DNA of 64,000 bases from Stictocephala bisonia. Its lineage: Eukaryota > Arthropoda > Insecta > Hemiptera > Membracidae. Both the position numbers and the translations under genes were made by a program. Location of the stretch: positions 325,001-389,000 of the forward strand of contig JAQJVL010000731.1 of assembly GCA_035578905.1 (NCBI GenBank), in the 5' to 3' direction. Numbering within the stretch: position 1 is the first letter of the stretch; every line of letters starts with the position of its first letter. Shown piece by piece: positions 58,901-61,980 of the stretch. Below the pieces are notes generated by a model that worked only from the letters and a program-made list of their open reading frames with translations, ran no database searches and was not told the origin of the DNA.

Positions 58901-61874
58901 CCCAAACCATTACTGATTTAGAATTTGCTACCTATTTAGAACTTTCAAAAAAAAAAAAAAAACACCATTTCTTTTTCAACAAAACAGAATAAATCTAACT
59001 TAACAACTGATACGGTATTCAAGTAGAATAAAGTGAAATAAATCAAATTAACACAACTAAATTCTTAGGCCTGTTAATTGACAGTAAATTTAGCTGGGAC
59101 AGTCATATTGACTACCTGATGGAAAAACTGAATCCTGGTTTGTATTCCTTAAAAAGAATGTCTTTATTCTGTAACAGTGATACTCTTAAAATTATTTTCC
59201 ACGCAAACATCCAATCTCACATAGCCTATGGAATTTTAGTTTATGGAGGAACCTCATCTTCAAATCTAAATAGAATATTAGGCATGTAAGAAAAAGCTTA
59301 AAGAATAATTTTAAATATGATTAATCTGTTATAGAACAATTAACAAGTCTGAGAATATTAACAGTTTGGAGCTTGTATATGTTGGATTATGTAATGTATA
59401 TTAAAATCAATGAAAATCAGGTTAAAGAAAACTGTGATTTCCACGGGTATAATACCAGAGACAAACATAACAAGACTACCAAAACGTCATTTAGAAATTT
59501 ACAAAAAATTAACAACATATGTGGGTGCTAAGTTCCTCAATATTTTGCCGGATCACATAAAAGAATGACATCAAATTTAAAAAAAGAACTGAAAGACTTT
59601 CTAGTTGAAAAAAGCATTCTATACCTTAAATGAAATGTTTACTTAACAATAATTATGTAAGAATGCTGTGAATGTCACTGGGCACTATATCTAGCTGTTC
59701 TAGGATTATATTATAGTTTTTAGCTAATTTTGACAGTATTCTGTGCAGACTTTATTGTACTATCTTTGAATAAAGATTGATTTTATGTGATATACAAGCT
59801 CAGCCTTCTATCATTCTTCTAGATAAACAGTTTTACAGTCCAGAAAACCCCATAAGTATACTTTAGAGTGATACTAAGTAGTGAAATCAAGTCAGATTTA
59901 GTAGAAATTACCTTAAACATTTCACAATGAAAACCAATTTAGTAAAGTTTTTGTGCCATTTATTATGTTAATTGTATCAGCTGTTTTATATTAATTTTTA
60001 AATTAATTCCAATGTTAATGTTGTGGGGAAAAAAGGAAACATGGTGGGGCTTTTCCACCCCTCAGGGCCGTTTCTATACTAGGCAGGGTCAGGCAGCTGC
60101 CTAGGGCACCACCACTTTGGGGGCGCCTCATGCAGAAAAATAATTAAAAAATACATATTTTAAAAAAAACATATGGCCAGAAATGGGAATGCCAAATTAG
60201 AAAATATATAGTGCCAAAGTGCTATGGGTGCTGCCTCTGCCTTGTAAAAAGGAAATACATATTACAGAATAAAGACGCAGAAATTGGTTGTTCTGTTATA
60301 TATACTAATATGATTAAAATCACTTAAGGCTTGTGGGCGCCGCTCTATATGCATCTTGATCAACTAAACAATGTTTTGGTGAGCTAGTATAGTGACTAGT
60401 GAGCCCCGTCCTACTGTTCTGATTCCCACGTCCCTTCTAGGTAGGGTCTGCTGTTCTTATTTTTGTAGTGATTTGTATTTATTGGATCATTTAGTGGTAG
60501 GGGGGATGTCGTTTTGTACTTTTGCCTAGAGTGCCAAACCCCTTAGAAACGGCCCTGCCACCCCTTGGAAATGAAATGTTGGGAAATACTTTCTTGGAGG
60601 GACTCTATGATACAAAAGCTAACTGAATTTAATCAAAATCTGTTCAGTGGTTCAGGAGATTTTGTGATGAGTGAGTACATCGTTTTTGGATTTTATATAT
60701 TATGAGATTTATTATCCCATTGGCCTACTTTCATGGACCATTCCGTGATGACGTTGAAAGGCCCATTTAGACAATCACAGAACAGTTCCGTGATGGTGAC
60801 ATAACATTTTGTTATTGTTGTAATGAATTTGGGTATTGAAGTTGCTGTAATCAAATGGGCACAAATTGTTGGTCAAATGTTGTTCTTTGCAATAAAAATA
60901 AAATATATGGTAAAACTAGGCATCAATTATTTTATAAACTATTTTTAAATCGTGAACTTTTTTCAAATACCATTTCGTAGCGGTAAAACCTAGTTTGATT
61001 AGAGTAAACAAATGATATAACTAAGCGTTCTCTGAAAGCAGTATAGTATTTATATTAGCAGTAATGTATTTGTATTTGACTCTGGTAGTCCGAGATATTT
61101 ATTTCTCAGCTGACAATAACAATAGCAAAATTCATGTTGTAGTTGTAGGTTGTGTTCACTTGCTGCTCATTTTTTATGTGTGATATTGTTGTTTCTTAGA
61201 TGGAAGTTTATCTTATTGTTGTTTTATTTTAGTTATGAGTGAAACATGGCTAGGAGAAACAATTTTGTCTCCACATTTTCAAGCGAAATTGATCGCGTTT
61301 TAGACGAAAATGACAACTATTTTGATAAAGATCTTAATAGAATAAAGCTGCTCATTTAATAGGATCTTTTAGTCCCAAGTAGAATAGAAATAATAGGTAG
61401 ACCAATGGGTAAAATAATTTTAGTTAGTATGATACAAATAAACCTGGAAAATGTTTTATATAGTTTTAATTATTACATAAGCATTGAACAAGCACATTAT
61501 TTAAGCCTATCTATTTTTAGATTACATAAAAGGAATTGTTTGAAATGTTAAGCATCTTGCTGATTCAGTTTACCCTATTAGGAAATCTATAAATAATAGA
61601 TCTTATGTATTTTATTCAGTATACAAAAGCATATCGCTTATGTTTTATTAACTTTACAATGATTTGCTTAGTAAACATTTTTTTGTGTTTGTTCACTATG
61701 TAAGGTGGAGATTCCTCATCCGATACAATGTTACTGTTATTCTCATCAAGGCCATTCTGCAGATACTGGGTTGTATATTCTTGAAAGAAATGAAAGAAAA
61801 CGCATGTTGGGCTATCCAGCTATTTGGCATTGCTTGCATCAAAAAGTTTGCACATGTTACCTTAAATCCTGCAG
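4506..61874 (+). CDS. Piezo: Piezo mechanosensitive cation channel, partial (16 internal exons)
   Basis: Gene-level entry; exons are listed separately. Piezo is a homotrimeric plasma-membrane channel that opens to membrane tension; each subunit is a very long multi-pass protein whose N-terminal part forms a curved blade. The sixteen exons total 2586 nt (about 862 residues) with no internal stop, and all fifteen junctions are GT-AG with matching phases, so no exon between them appears to be missing. Diagnostic stretches include [11 protein letters not shown] (exon 2), [12 protein letters not shown] (exon 4), [11 protein letters not shown] (exon 5), YPWDESHP (exon 13) and [10 protein letters not shown] (exon 16), all recognisable from vertebrate and fly Piezo. 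The piece lies in the middle of the blade; pore, cap and CTD are beyond the window. Introns range from 0.4 to 13.8 kb and are full of transposons. Insects may also carry a Piezo-like paralogue; similarity favours Piezo proper, by inspection only. Confidence 0.96.
4625..6020. other. Piezo intron 1, first part
   Basis: AT-rich intron. The only structure noticed is a short inverted pair, GCACTCTCGG near 5191 and CCGAGAGTGC near 5341, which may bound a small element of about 160 bp; no TSD is convincing. Confidence 0.4.
6024..6442. repeat. Long foldback element 1
   Basis: Nearly the whole 420 bp is a hairpin: the left arm from TATAACAAATAATAAGGTTA is mirrored by a right arm ending TTAACCTTATTATTTGTCAT, with about 170-bp arms sharing blocks such as ATCCTATTGTATTGGATTA. 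Small open frames across the arms are by-products. The right arm carries CTGAAAATGACAAAGG, a Penelope-like tail motif. Confidence 0.85.
6515..6902. repeat. Long foldback element 2
   Basis: Inverted arms of about 130 bp (left containing ATGATTTATTCTGTGAGGC and TACAATGTAGGCATTCTC) surround an AT-rich centre of about 120 bp. The right arm contains CTGAAGATGCCTACATTGTA followed by GGTGAAAGG, i.e. CTGAAGATG, a 5-bp hairpin, then GAAA, the same layout as other Penelope-like tails here. Confidence 0.85.
7082..7121. repeat. Short hairpin in intron 1
   Basis: ACTTTACCAAATAT is mirrored by ATATTTGGTAAAGT about 12 bp later. Function unknown; the remaining intron up to exon 2 at 7701 shows nothing else. 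Confidence 0.6.
7701..7967 (+). CDS. Piezo: Piezo exon 2 of window
   Basis: Eighty-nine residues in phase 0, beginning [13 protein letters not shown] and ending QPLLIK. It contains two membrane helices (around [15 protein letters not shown] and [16 protein letters not shown]) and the conserved MNLTDKELP / GLNLKQIGF linker. Acceptor TTTGTAG at 7700, donor GTACAT at 7968. The following intron is the longest in the window (13.8 kb). Confidence 0.97.
8150..9533 (+). mobile_element. Tc1/mariner-superfamily element, DD41D type
   Basis: A 1384-bp element flanked by TA (8148-8149 and 9534-9535), with terminal inverted repeats of about 110 bp beginning CAGGGTTTCCGAAAAAGAAT that differ at only a few positions. 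This indicates recent arrival. It encodes one frameshifted transposase on the + strand. It sits in Piezo intron 2. Confidence 0.93.
8363..9414 (+). pseudogene. DD41D mariner-like transposase, one frameshift
   Basis: Catalyses cut-and-paste transposition of the surrounding element. The first frame (8363-9082, 239 aa) holds a helix-turn-helix region, a GRP motif at residues 62-64 and the first catalytic Asp in FSDEATF (residue 154). The second frame (9088-9414) starts MQDGAPPHY with the second Asp and has the third in [13 protein letters not shown], 41 residues later. That spacing fits the DD41D (rosa-like) group rather than DD34D mariner. The frames are separated by an apparent one-base loss near 9040-9045; otherwise the protein looks intact. 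Confidence 0.88.
9640..10600 (+). pseudogene. LINE reverse transcriptase relic
   Basis: Frame fragments read [14 protein letters not shown] and [12 protein letters not shown] (linker before RT), then [20 protein letters not shown] and [20 protein letters not shown] (RT fingers), then IISKVFE-like and [15 protein letters not shown] blocks in other frames. Multiple frameshifts and stops; no ends identified. It follows the DD41D element directly. Confidence 0.65.
10818..10957. repeat. (CA)n microsatellite
   Basis: A pure (AC) run from about 10902 to 10957 with an imperfect CA/CG-rich lead-in from 10818. The open frame across it on the minus strand is an artefact. Confidence 0.97.
11949..13202 (+). 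pseudogene. LINE pol, endonuclease part
   Basis: An apurinic-type endonuclease that would nick target DNA to prime reverse transcription. Conserved positions are visible: N35 in YANIRS, E64 in LTEIW, D165 and N167 in GDININ, D208-H209 in IDHIF and D231-H232 in LTDHC. After residue ~395 the frame drifts ([12 protein letters not shown], stop), whereas a neighbouring frame continues sensibly as [13 protein letters not shown] into the RT part. A one-base indel near 13155-13165 therefore splits what was one pol ORF of roughly 990 residues. Confidence 0.9.
13208..14917 (+). pseudogene. LINE pol, reverse transcriptase part
   Basis: The RT domain copies LINE RNA into DNA at the nicked target. Visible blocks: [17 protein letters not shown] (residues 114-130), [27 protein letters not shown] with D185, [13 protein letters not shown] (241-253) and the catalytic AFADDV with D274-D275. 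The C-terminus ([13 protein letters not shown]) is the usual LINE tail. All key residues are present; only the upstream frameshift disables it. The best fit by eye is the CR1/L2/Jockey-like group. Confidence 0.9.
16916..18052 (+). mobile_element. piggyBac-like element with TTAA TSD, nested in hAT copy A
   Basis: A 1137-bp insertion flanked by TTAA (16912-16915, 18053-18056), while copy B has one TTAA at this site. Ends are CCCTTTCCGTAC and GTACCGAAAGGG (11 of 12 paired). Left subterminal DNA holds three tandem units of about 52 bp, each with an AACGTCCGTATATCAGGACG-like palindrome. Internally deleted; only an N-terminal transposase remnant is left. Confidence 0.88.
17347..17520 (+). pseudogene. 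piggyBac transposase N-terminal remnant
   Basis: Begins [15 protein letters not shown], then after a one-base shift reads an acidic stretch ending [15 protein letters not shown], the characteristic acidic, proline-rich N-terminus of piggyBac transposases. No catalytic domain follows within the element. Confidence 0.7.
18275..20700. other. Piezo intron 2, mostly unassigned
   Basis: AT-rich, with a (TC)n microsatellite at about 19612-19643 and a GC-rich patch at 19195-19360 containing GGCGACGAAACGTTGAAC, which resembles the tail of Penelope-like elements. No gene seen. Confidence 0.4.
20714..20945. repeat. Foldback with central hammerhead-like hairpin
   Basis: Left arm GAACGTCACACAAAACAAAT is mirrored by a right arm ending ATTTGTGTTGTGTGACGTTC; the right arm also contains a direct duplication of a TTGTGCATTTTGTGCTT block. 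In the centre, 20794-20836 can fold as a type-I hammerhead-like structure (see findings). The same GTGAATCCCTCTGG motif occurs near 45890 and, inverted, in the minisatellite at 54502. The family is probably linked to Penelope-like elements. Confidence 0.75.
21396..21610 (-). mobile_element. Possible LINE 3' end
   Basis: Read on the minus strand, a short tail-like peptide stretch ([15 protein letters not shown]) runs into AT-rich sequence ending AATAAAAATGATTTTGATTT, a simple-repeat tail as in many LINEs. Weak evidence only. Confidence 0.35.
21784..21913 (+). CDS. Piezo: Piezo exon 3 of window
   Basis: Codes for [19 protein letters not shown], a membrane helix running into a charged segment, followed by a linker ending GVGAATT. 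Acceptor TTTGTTCACAG ends at 21783; donor GTAATAC begins at 21914. One nucleotide is left over (phase 1) and is completed by exon 4. Confidence 0.95.
22166..22370 (+). mobile_element. tRNA-derived SINE-like element
   Basis: Contains a pol III A-box-like TTGGTAGCGTGCT and a B-box-like GGTTCTCAGTTCAATCCC about 40 bp later, the layout of a decayed tRNA head; an unrelated AT-rich body follows. It lacks a tRNA cloverleaf, so it is not called as a tRNA gene. Confidence 0.6.
22371..24398. other. Introns 3-4 around exon 4, unassigned
   Basis: AT-rich intron sequence on both sides of exon 4 (23462-23658). No element with defined ends and no additional exon was recognised. Confidence 0.4.
23462..23658 (+). 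CDS. Piezo: Piezo exon 4 of window
   Basis: Starts [12 protein letters not shown] after a split Ala codon and continues through the hallmark [16 protein letters not shown] helix and a second helix, [16 protein letters not shown] longer open frame begins at 23425, but the acceptor AAATGTTGCAG ending at 23461 gives the phase required by exon 3. Donor GTAATC at 23659. Confidence 0.95.
24403..27088 (-). mobile_element. piggyBac element with TTAG flanks
   Basis: A 2686-bp element whose ends pair as CACTCTCATC[G/T]CCA. The four bases directly outside are TTAG on both sides (24399-24402, 27089-27092) instead of the usual TTAA. Subterminal palindromes GTCAGTCATTTATGACTGAC (24416-24438) and related TCAGTCA repeats occur near both ends. 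The interior holds a decayed transposase gene on the minus strand. Confidence 0.85.
24825..26582 (-). pseudogene. piggyBac transposase, broken
   Basis: DDD transposase of the surrounding element. The start reads [17 protein letters not shown], with an acidic N-terminus (SDSESDSN). The first catalytic Asp is in [12 protein letters not shown] (25730-25942), the second in YTDNFYSS and the third in CGVDHSDQ (both in 24825-25631). A C-terminal Cys-rich zinc-binding module (CTVC, CSRC, CHAC) is complete. At least two in-frame stops in the N-terminal half and a frameshift near 25640-25730 inactivate it. Confidence 0.9.
27093..28095. other. Intron 4 stretch, nothing recognised
   Basis: AT-rich sequence without repeats, coding signature or RNA structure that I could support. 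Confidence 0.4.
28120..28463 (+). pseudogene. Unidentified coding-like relic
   Basis: Purine-rich and less AT-rich than the flanks. One frame reads [19 protein letters not shown] and [13 protein letters not shown] before a stop; an overlapping frame is open from 28212 to 28463 (83 aa, rich in Lys, Glu and Ser). It may be the end of a mobile-element ORF. I do not recognise the family. Confidence 0.3.
28576..28790. repeat. Dispersed repeat with GAGTGTAGGATGAG and CCAGGGCAACTAAGGG
   Basis: After a short (ACAATTCTT)n run, this block shares TGAGTGTAG-type repeats and CCAGGGCAACTAAGGGAC with 31950-32090 and, inverted, with 43800-43925. It is a three-copy dispersed family of unknown class. Confidence 0.6.
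29124..29269 (+). CDS. Piezo: Piezo exon 5 of window
   Basis: Begins [19 protein letters not shown] and includes a membrane helix and the strongly conserved [13 protein letters not shown] motif, then GIPLA and two bases of a Leu codon. Acceptor TTGTTTGCAG ends at 29123; donor GTGAGT begins at 29270. Confidence 0.97.
29492..29977. mobile_element. pogo/Tigger-like MITE
   Basis: A 486-bp element flanked by TA dinucleotides, with ends CAGTATACTCTCTCTTAA and TTAAGAGGAATTCTACTG (about 13 of 18 paired). The CAGTAGAA..CTCTT terminus is typical of pogo-type elements. No coding sequence. Confidence 0.65.
30152..30420. mobile_element. TTAA-type (piggyBac-like) MITE
   Basis: A 269-bp element with perfect 12-bp terminal inverted repeats CACGTTCACTGC / GCAGTGAACGTG, flanked on both sides by TTAA. 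It contains a CGACCGGCGAGCCGGTC-like palindrome. No coding. Confidence 0.85.
30877..31749 (+). mobile_element. Decayed mariner-like element
   Basis: An 873-bp element with TA flanks (30875-30876, 31750-31751) and terminal repeats CGAGGCATGTTTTTAATGTA / TACTTTAAAAGCATGCCTCG. The interior keeps scraps of a mariner N-terminus ([25 protein letters not shown]), full of stops. Confidence 0.75.
31950..32090. repeat. Dispersed repeat, second copy
   Basis: Shares TATGAGTGTAGATGA and CCAGGGCAACTAAGGGACTT with the block at 28600-28790 in the same orientation; both are in Piezo introns. Confidence 0.6.
32647..32790 (+). CDS. Piezo: Piezo exon 6 of window
   Basis: Completes a Leu codon and reads [19 protein letters not shown], then a membrane helix ([16 protein letters not shown]) and [12 protein letters not shown], ending with two bases of an Arg codon. 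Acceptor TTTTTCAG at 32646; donor GTTTGT at 32791. Conserved in vertebrate Piezo. Confidence 0.96.
32791..34500. other. Intron 6, unassigned AT-rich stretch
   Basis: No gene, RNA or bounded element found. A local inverted pair near 34150-34230 (AAACTGGATTAA and a matching TTAAATTTG region) is weak. Confidence 0.35.
34505..35240 (-). pseudogene. LINE 3' fragment
   Basis: On the minus strand the sequence reads [16 protein letters not shown], then [17 protein letters not shown], the usual C-terminus of LINE polymerases (GPKLFN..P..IK....F...LK..L). This is followed by about 550 bp of 3' UTR and a tail of AATAAGAATAAGAATATAT-type repeats (seen on + at 34506-34530). Truncated upstream. Confidence 0.65.
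35428..35582 (+). CDS. Piezo: Piezo exon 7 of window (Ser-rich loop)
   Basis: Fifty-one full codons of polar, serine-rich, helix-free sequence ([14 protein letters not shown] ... [12 protein letters not shown]), predicted to be a flexible cytoplasmic linker between blade helices. Several S-P and R/K-x-x-S sites could be phosphorylated (inference). Acceptor GATTACAG at 35427, donor GTAAGA at 35583; both flanking phases fit. Two overlapping frames are open here; only this one matches the splice phases. Confidence 0.88.
36403..36484. repeat. Perfect-arm hairpin
   Basis: TATATATATAAAAAGAACAA with ACACAGCAATCTTTTTT is mirrored by AAAAAAGATTGCTAAGTGTT and the complementary tail; arms of about 37 bp with a single mismatch around a GGTGTTT loop. 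Confidence 0.8.
36520..37470 (+). pseudogene. LINE polymerase relic
   Basis: Scattered frames read [20 protein letters not shown] (palm/thumb region), then [13 protein letters not shown] (the 'YGAETWTLT' block) and, near the end, [16 protein letters not shown], a frequent C-terminal signature of insect LINE pol. Many stops; no ends identified. Confidence 0.55.
37607..38386 (-). mobile_element. Mariner (DD34D) deletion derivative
   Basis: A 780-bp element, TA on both sides, with ends CGAGGGCCGTTCGGAAAGTA / TACTTTCTGAACGACCCTCG. The minus strand holds a transposase lacking its middle: an N-terminal [21 protein letters not shown] block runs almost directly into the C-terminal catalytic half. 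Confidence 0.88.
37700..38225 (-). pseudogene. Mariner transposase, internally deleted
   Basis: From [20 protein letters not shown] the frame runs to [18 protein letters not shown] (second catalytic Asp), then shifts frame into [19 protein letters not shown] (third Asp, 34 residues after the second) and ends NVFGNYVKK. The upstream N-terminal helix-turn-helix part survives near 38100-38220. First catalytic Asp region deleted; inactive. Confidence 0.85.
38478..38525 (+). repeat. SINE/tRNA-like half
   Basis: Contains AGCACAGCAGGTTCAAATCC, a good pol III B-box in a T-stem-like context, but no A-box partner. Probably a truncated SINE 40 bp upstream of exon 8. Confidence 0.4.
38563..38705 (+). 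CDS. Piezo: Piezo exon 8 of window
   Basis: Completes a Ser codon and reads [19 protein letters not shown], then helices covering [15 protein letters not shown] and [13 protein letters not shown]. Acceptor GTTTACAG ends at 38562; donor GTAAGT at 38706. Ends in phase 0. Confidence 0.95.
38930..39200 (-). pseudogene. LINE pol C-terminal fragment
   Basis: Minus strand reads [20 protein letters not shown] and [16 protein letters not shown], matching the end of LINE polymerases (GAK.FN.LP.....). Short and truncated. Confidence 0.55.
39411..39740 (-). mobile_element. Probable LINE 3' end with (ATT)n tail
   Basis: An (AATAAT)n run at 39411-39438 abuts CTTTATTGTACAAAAGTGTT, i.e. on the minus strand an AATAAAG signal followed by an (ATT)n tail. 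Upstream is an open frame (39499-39729) ending [16 protein letters not shown]. This layout suggests a 5'-truncated LINE. Confidence 0.5.
39774..39806 (+). other. Penelope-tail-like hairpin
   Basis: CATGAAGATGTGACTAAAAG followed by TCATGAAATTGC: a TGAAGATG, a TGACT/AGTCA hairpin and GAAAT, matching the layout found in the foldbacks at 6515 and 20714. Confidence 0.4.
40512..43074. mobile_element. hAT non-autonomous element, copy B (uninterrupted)
   Basis: A 2563-bp element with ends TAGGGATGGACG / CCGTCCATCCCTG and a perfect 8-bp target duplication GTACAATT (40504-40511, 43075-43082), diagnostic of hAT. Near-identical to copy A outside its insertions. No transposase recognised in any frame; non-autonomous or too decayed to read. 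Subterminal repeats of the GGGAGGGAAA..TTTCCTCCC type lie at the left end. Confidence 0.95.
43143..43319 (+). CDS. Piezo: Piezo exon 9 of window
   Basis: Fifty-nine codons with two membrane helices ([16 protein letters not shown] and [20 protein letters not shown]), ending [11 protein letters not shown]. The terminal N-C-T is an N-glycosylation sequon at the start of an extracellular loop. Acceptor TTGTTTCAG ends at 43142; donor GTAAGT at 43320. The right end of a hAT element lies only 68 bp upstream of this exon. Confidence 0.96.
43650..43930. repeat. Dispersed repeat, third copy (inverted)
   Basis: Contains GTAGGTTCCCTAGTTGCCCTGGC, the reverse complement of the motif at 28755 and 32053. 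Its left part is unusually G-rich for this intron. Confidence 0.5.
43935..45390. other. Intron 9 stretch, mostly unassigned
   Basis: Contains a short (TA)n run at 44653-44672 and a CTTGAAAATG..GTCTGAAATG hairpin-like motif at 44595-44640, perhaps a decayed Penelope tail. No gene seen. Confidence 0.35.
45860..46020. repeat. Diverged copy of the 20714 tail family
   Basis: Shares TTGTGAATCCCTCTGGT, the following GAGGAAGG-hairpin-AAATCGA block and the TTTGTGTTATGTGAAGTTCA end with the foldback at 20714, but the hammerhead core is mutated (GTGAGGA, CAAAA). It adjoins a Penelope fragment. Confidence 0.65.
46030..46240 (-). pseudogene. Penelope-like element GIY-YIG endonuclease fragment
   Basis: Minus strand reads [20 protein letters not shown] then [13 protein letters not shown], a stop, and [19 protein letters not shown]. 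This is the 'IPC..C...YVGQT.R....RLKEH.R' and 'S..A.H' pattern of the GIY-YIG domain at the C-terminus of Penelope-like retroelement proteins. One internal stop; RT part absent. Confidence 0.75.
46549..46947. repeat. ~225-bp tandem duplication with X-box palindromes
   Basis: Two direct copies (from 46549 and 46774) share CGTTCGAGTGACATTCGAGG, CTTGAACGATCT, GTTGCTAGGCAAC and TAATTTTGTGTAAAT with moderate divergence. GTTGCTAGGCAAC (46649-46661, 46875-46887) matches the palindromic RFX-type X-box consensus. The preceding CGTTCGAG..CTTGAACG pair forms a hairpin. Confidence 0.8.
47507..47600 (+). CDS. Piezo: Piezo exon 10 of window (NAGNAG acceptor)
   Basis: Short exon coding [14 protein letters not shown] ... 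LLQGYI, an extracellular loop with an N-T-T sequon. The acceptor is a tandem CAGCAG at 47504-47509, so splicing may include or omit the first Gln; both keep the frame. Donor GTAGGC at 47601. Phase 1 fits exon 11. Confidence 0.9.
47714..48457 (+). mobile_element. Mariner derivative with inverted-duplicated ends
   Basis: A 744-bp TA-flanked element related to the one at 37607 (TATTCGGAAAGTAACCTCCG at the left, TTACTTTCCGAACAGCCCTA at the right). About 200 bp at each end are inverted copies of each other, so the 5' region including GTGAAGTGTAAAGTTCGTTC occurs twice. Between them is a broken N-terminal transposase ([37 protein letters not shown]). Confidence 0.8.
48460..49157. other. Intron 10 stretch, unassigned
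   Basis: AT-rich sequence up to exon 11; nothing recognised. Confidence 0.35.
49158..49348 (+). CDS. Piezo: Piezo exon 11 of window
   Basis: Completes an Ala codon, then a helix ([13 protein letters not shown]) leading into a basic cytoplasmic segment ([12 protein letters not shown]) and the conserved [13 protein letters not shown]. Acceptor TATTCCAG ends at 49157, donor GTATGAG at 49349. The 40 nt after the donor recur 837 bp downstream. Confidence 0.95.
49349..50225. repeat. 40-bp direct repeat around an intron segment
   Basis: GTATGAGTAGTTTCAAATTG, starting with the exon 11 donor GT at 49349, is repeated at 50186 with about 3 differences over 40 nt. The enclosed 800 bp has no clear element ends. 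Confidence 0.7.
50270..50420 (+). pseudogene. LINE pol C-terminal scrap
   Basis: Reads [20 protein letters not shown] then [15 protein letters not shown], the 'H.TR...D......L......Y.G.K.FN.L' block near the end of LINE polymerases. Very short. Confidence 0.45.
50430..51830. other. Intron 11 stretch, unassigned
   Basis: A less AT-rich block at 51340-51650 (open frame on minus, 61 aa) could not be assigned; the rest is AT-rich. Confidence 0.35.
51836..52030. repeat. 102-bp tandem duplication
   Basis: Two adjacent copies starting TAATGTAGAA, sharing AGATCTTATTGATAAATAT and AAATGAATGAATAACATTTA with about 90% identity by eye. Confidence 0.85.
52523..52724 (+). CDS. Piezo: Piezo exon 12 of window
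   Basis: Sixty-seven codons that are nearly all hydrophobic: [20 protein letters not shown], a second helix [15 protein letters not shown] and a third around [18 protein letters not shown]. Acceptor TGTTTCAG ends at 52522; donor GTAAGT at 52725. A pogo-like element starts 22 bp after the exon. Confidence 0.96.
52747..53378. mobile_element. pogo-like MITE next to exon 12 donor
   Basis: A 632-bp element flanked by TA, with ends CAGTAGAGCCTCGTTA and ATAAGTGAAGCTCTACTG. Begins 22 bp after exon 12. Overlapping open frames on both strands (52830-53117) show no known domain. Confidence 0.75.
53515..53613 (+). CDS. Piezo: Piezo exon 13 of window
   Basis: Codes for the conserved extracellular [18 protein letters not shown] segment followed by [14 protein letters not shown]. 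Acceptor GTGTTTCAG ends at 53514. The last base before the donor GTAAGA (53614) is the first base of a Cys codon completed by exon 14. Confidence 0.95.
53614..54410. other. Intron 13 stretch, unassigned
   Basis: AT-rich, no element with visible ends. Confidence 0.35.
54415..54501. repeat. Half copy of the 20714 tail family (inverted)
   Basis: GCGTCACACAACACAAATTTATTACAATAT corresponds to the left arm of the foldback at 20714. It runs directly into the 27-bp minisatellite built from the same family's GTGAATCCCTCTGG motif. Confidence 0.6.
54502..54700. repeat. 27-bp minisatellite (about 8 units)
   Basis: Unit CAGAGGGATTCACAAACGTT followed by CTCTGAC, repeated about eight times with small deletions. 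The minus-strand open frame (VNPSGQRTF repeats) is a by-product of the 27-nt (9-codon) period. Confidence 0.92.
54705..55252. other. End of intron 13, nothing recognised
   Basis: No repeat or coding structure supported in the 550 bp before exon 14. Confidence 0.35.
55253..55418 (+). CDS. Piezo: Piezo exon 14 of window
   Basis: Starts [19 protein letters not shown] (end of a helix running into the cytoplasm), then a charged linker with [13 protein letters not shown] and [12 protein letters not shown]. Acceptor GGTGTCTAG ends at 55252, donor GTATTG at 55419. Confidence 0.95.
55817..56002 (+). CDS. Piezo: Piezo exon 15 of window
   Basis: Completes an Arg codon and reads [19 protein letters not shown], then [19 protein letters not shown] and [16 protein letters not shown]: two membrane helices and the following amphipathic segment, all typical of Piezo. 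Acceptor TTTTATTAG ends at 55816; donor GTGAGT at 56003, leaving two bases of a Trp codon. Confidence 0.96.
56215..56848. mobile_element. TTAA-type (piggyBac-like) MITE
   Basis: A 634-bp element flanked by TTAA (56211-56214, 56849-56852) with related ends CATGTTGACTG / CACTCAACGTG. The right half is GC-rich; no coding sequence. Ends resemble those at 30152 in layout but not sequence. Confidence 0.65.
57008..58390. mobile_element. Diverged relative of the hAT copies A/B
   Basis: Begins TAGGGGTGTGCGAGTAGTG, followed by TCGAGT-rich repeats. From about 57360 to 58380 it is alignable to the interior of copies A/B, for example CAGGCGTCATCATCAAATGC, AACCGGAAATAAGCTGTGAG and TTCAATAAAAATTATTTTCC. 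I see no matching right end; probably truncated. Confidence 0.65.
58416..58676 (+). CDS. Hypothetical small ORF with membrane helix
   Basis: Eighty-six codons from ATG in a fair context (AGAAATGAG). The peptide begins [20 protein letters not shown], contains [17 protein letters not shown] and a strongly hydrophobic helix [18 protein letters not shown]. It sits between a hAT relic and a LINE relic in Piezo intron 15 and does not fit Piezo phase. It could be an exon of a nested gene, a retrocopy fragment or chance. I do not recognise the family. Confidence 0.3.
   Translation: MSEGAKQNELKIDGGHLNRIFKLSSEFDYCYFYGLTPYNFIIDSLTALVSLWGSLVCLLILPSVVLSKNTLHKILIALGVTGLNHN
58680..59790 (+). pseudogene. 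LINE reverse transcriptase relic, 5' truncated
   Basis: Reads [20 protein letters not shown] (RT block), then [20 protein letters not shown] and [20 protein letters not shown], then [17 protein letters not shown] near the end; stops and frameshifts interrupt it. The upstream palm D is absent, as expected of a 5' truncated copy. It ends near GAATAAAGATTGATTTTATG. Confidence 0.8.
60063..60557. mobile_element. hAT MITE with perfect target duplication
   Basis: A 495-bp element with 14-bp perfect ends CAGGGCCGTTTCTA / TAGAAACGGCCCTG and an exact 8-bp duplication CCACCCCT on both sides (60055-60062, 60558-60565). No coding. Confidence 0.95.
60566..61704. other. End of intron 15, unassigned
   Basis: AT-rich; nothing supported up to the exon 16 acceptor. 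Confidence 0.35.
61705..61874 (+). CDS. Piezo: Piezo exon 16 of window (last in window)
   Basis: Completes the split Trp codon and reads [19 protein letters not shown], then [19 protein letters not shown] and VTLNPA. Acceptor TATGTAAG ends at 61704, donor GTGAGA at 61875. Ends in phase 1; no convincing continuation exists before 64000, so the next exon lies outside the window. Confidence 0.93.
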
Positions 61875-61980
61875 GTGAGATTTCAATATTCAAAATTCAA
61901 GTACCTGTAACCATGGTGTATGTTTAAGTAGAGTTATTCTGCAGTCATTATGATATACATGATCTGCCTCAGTATTATTA

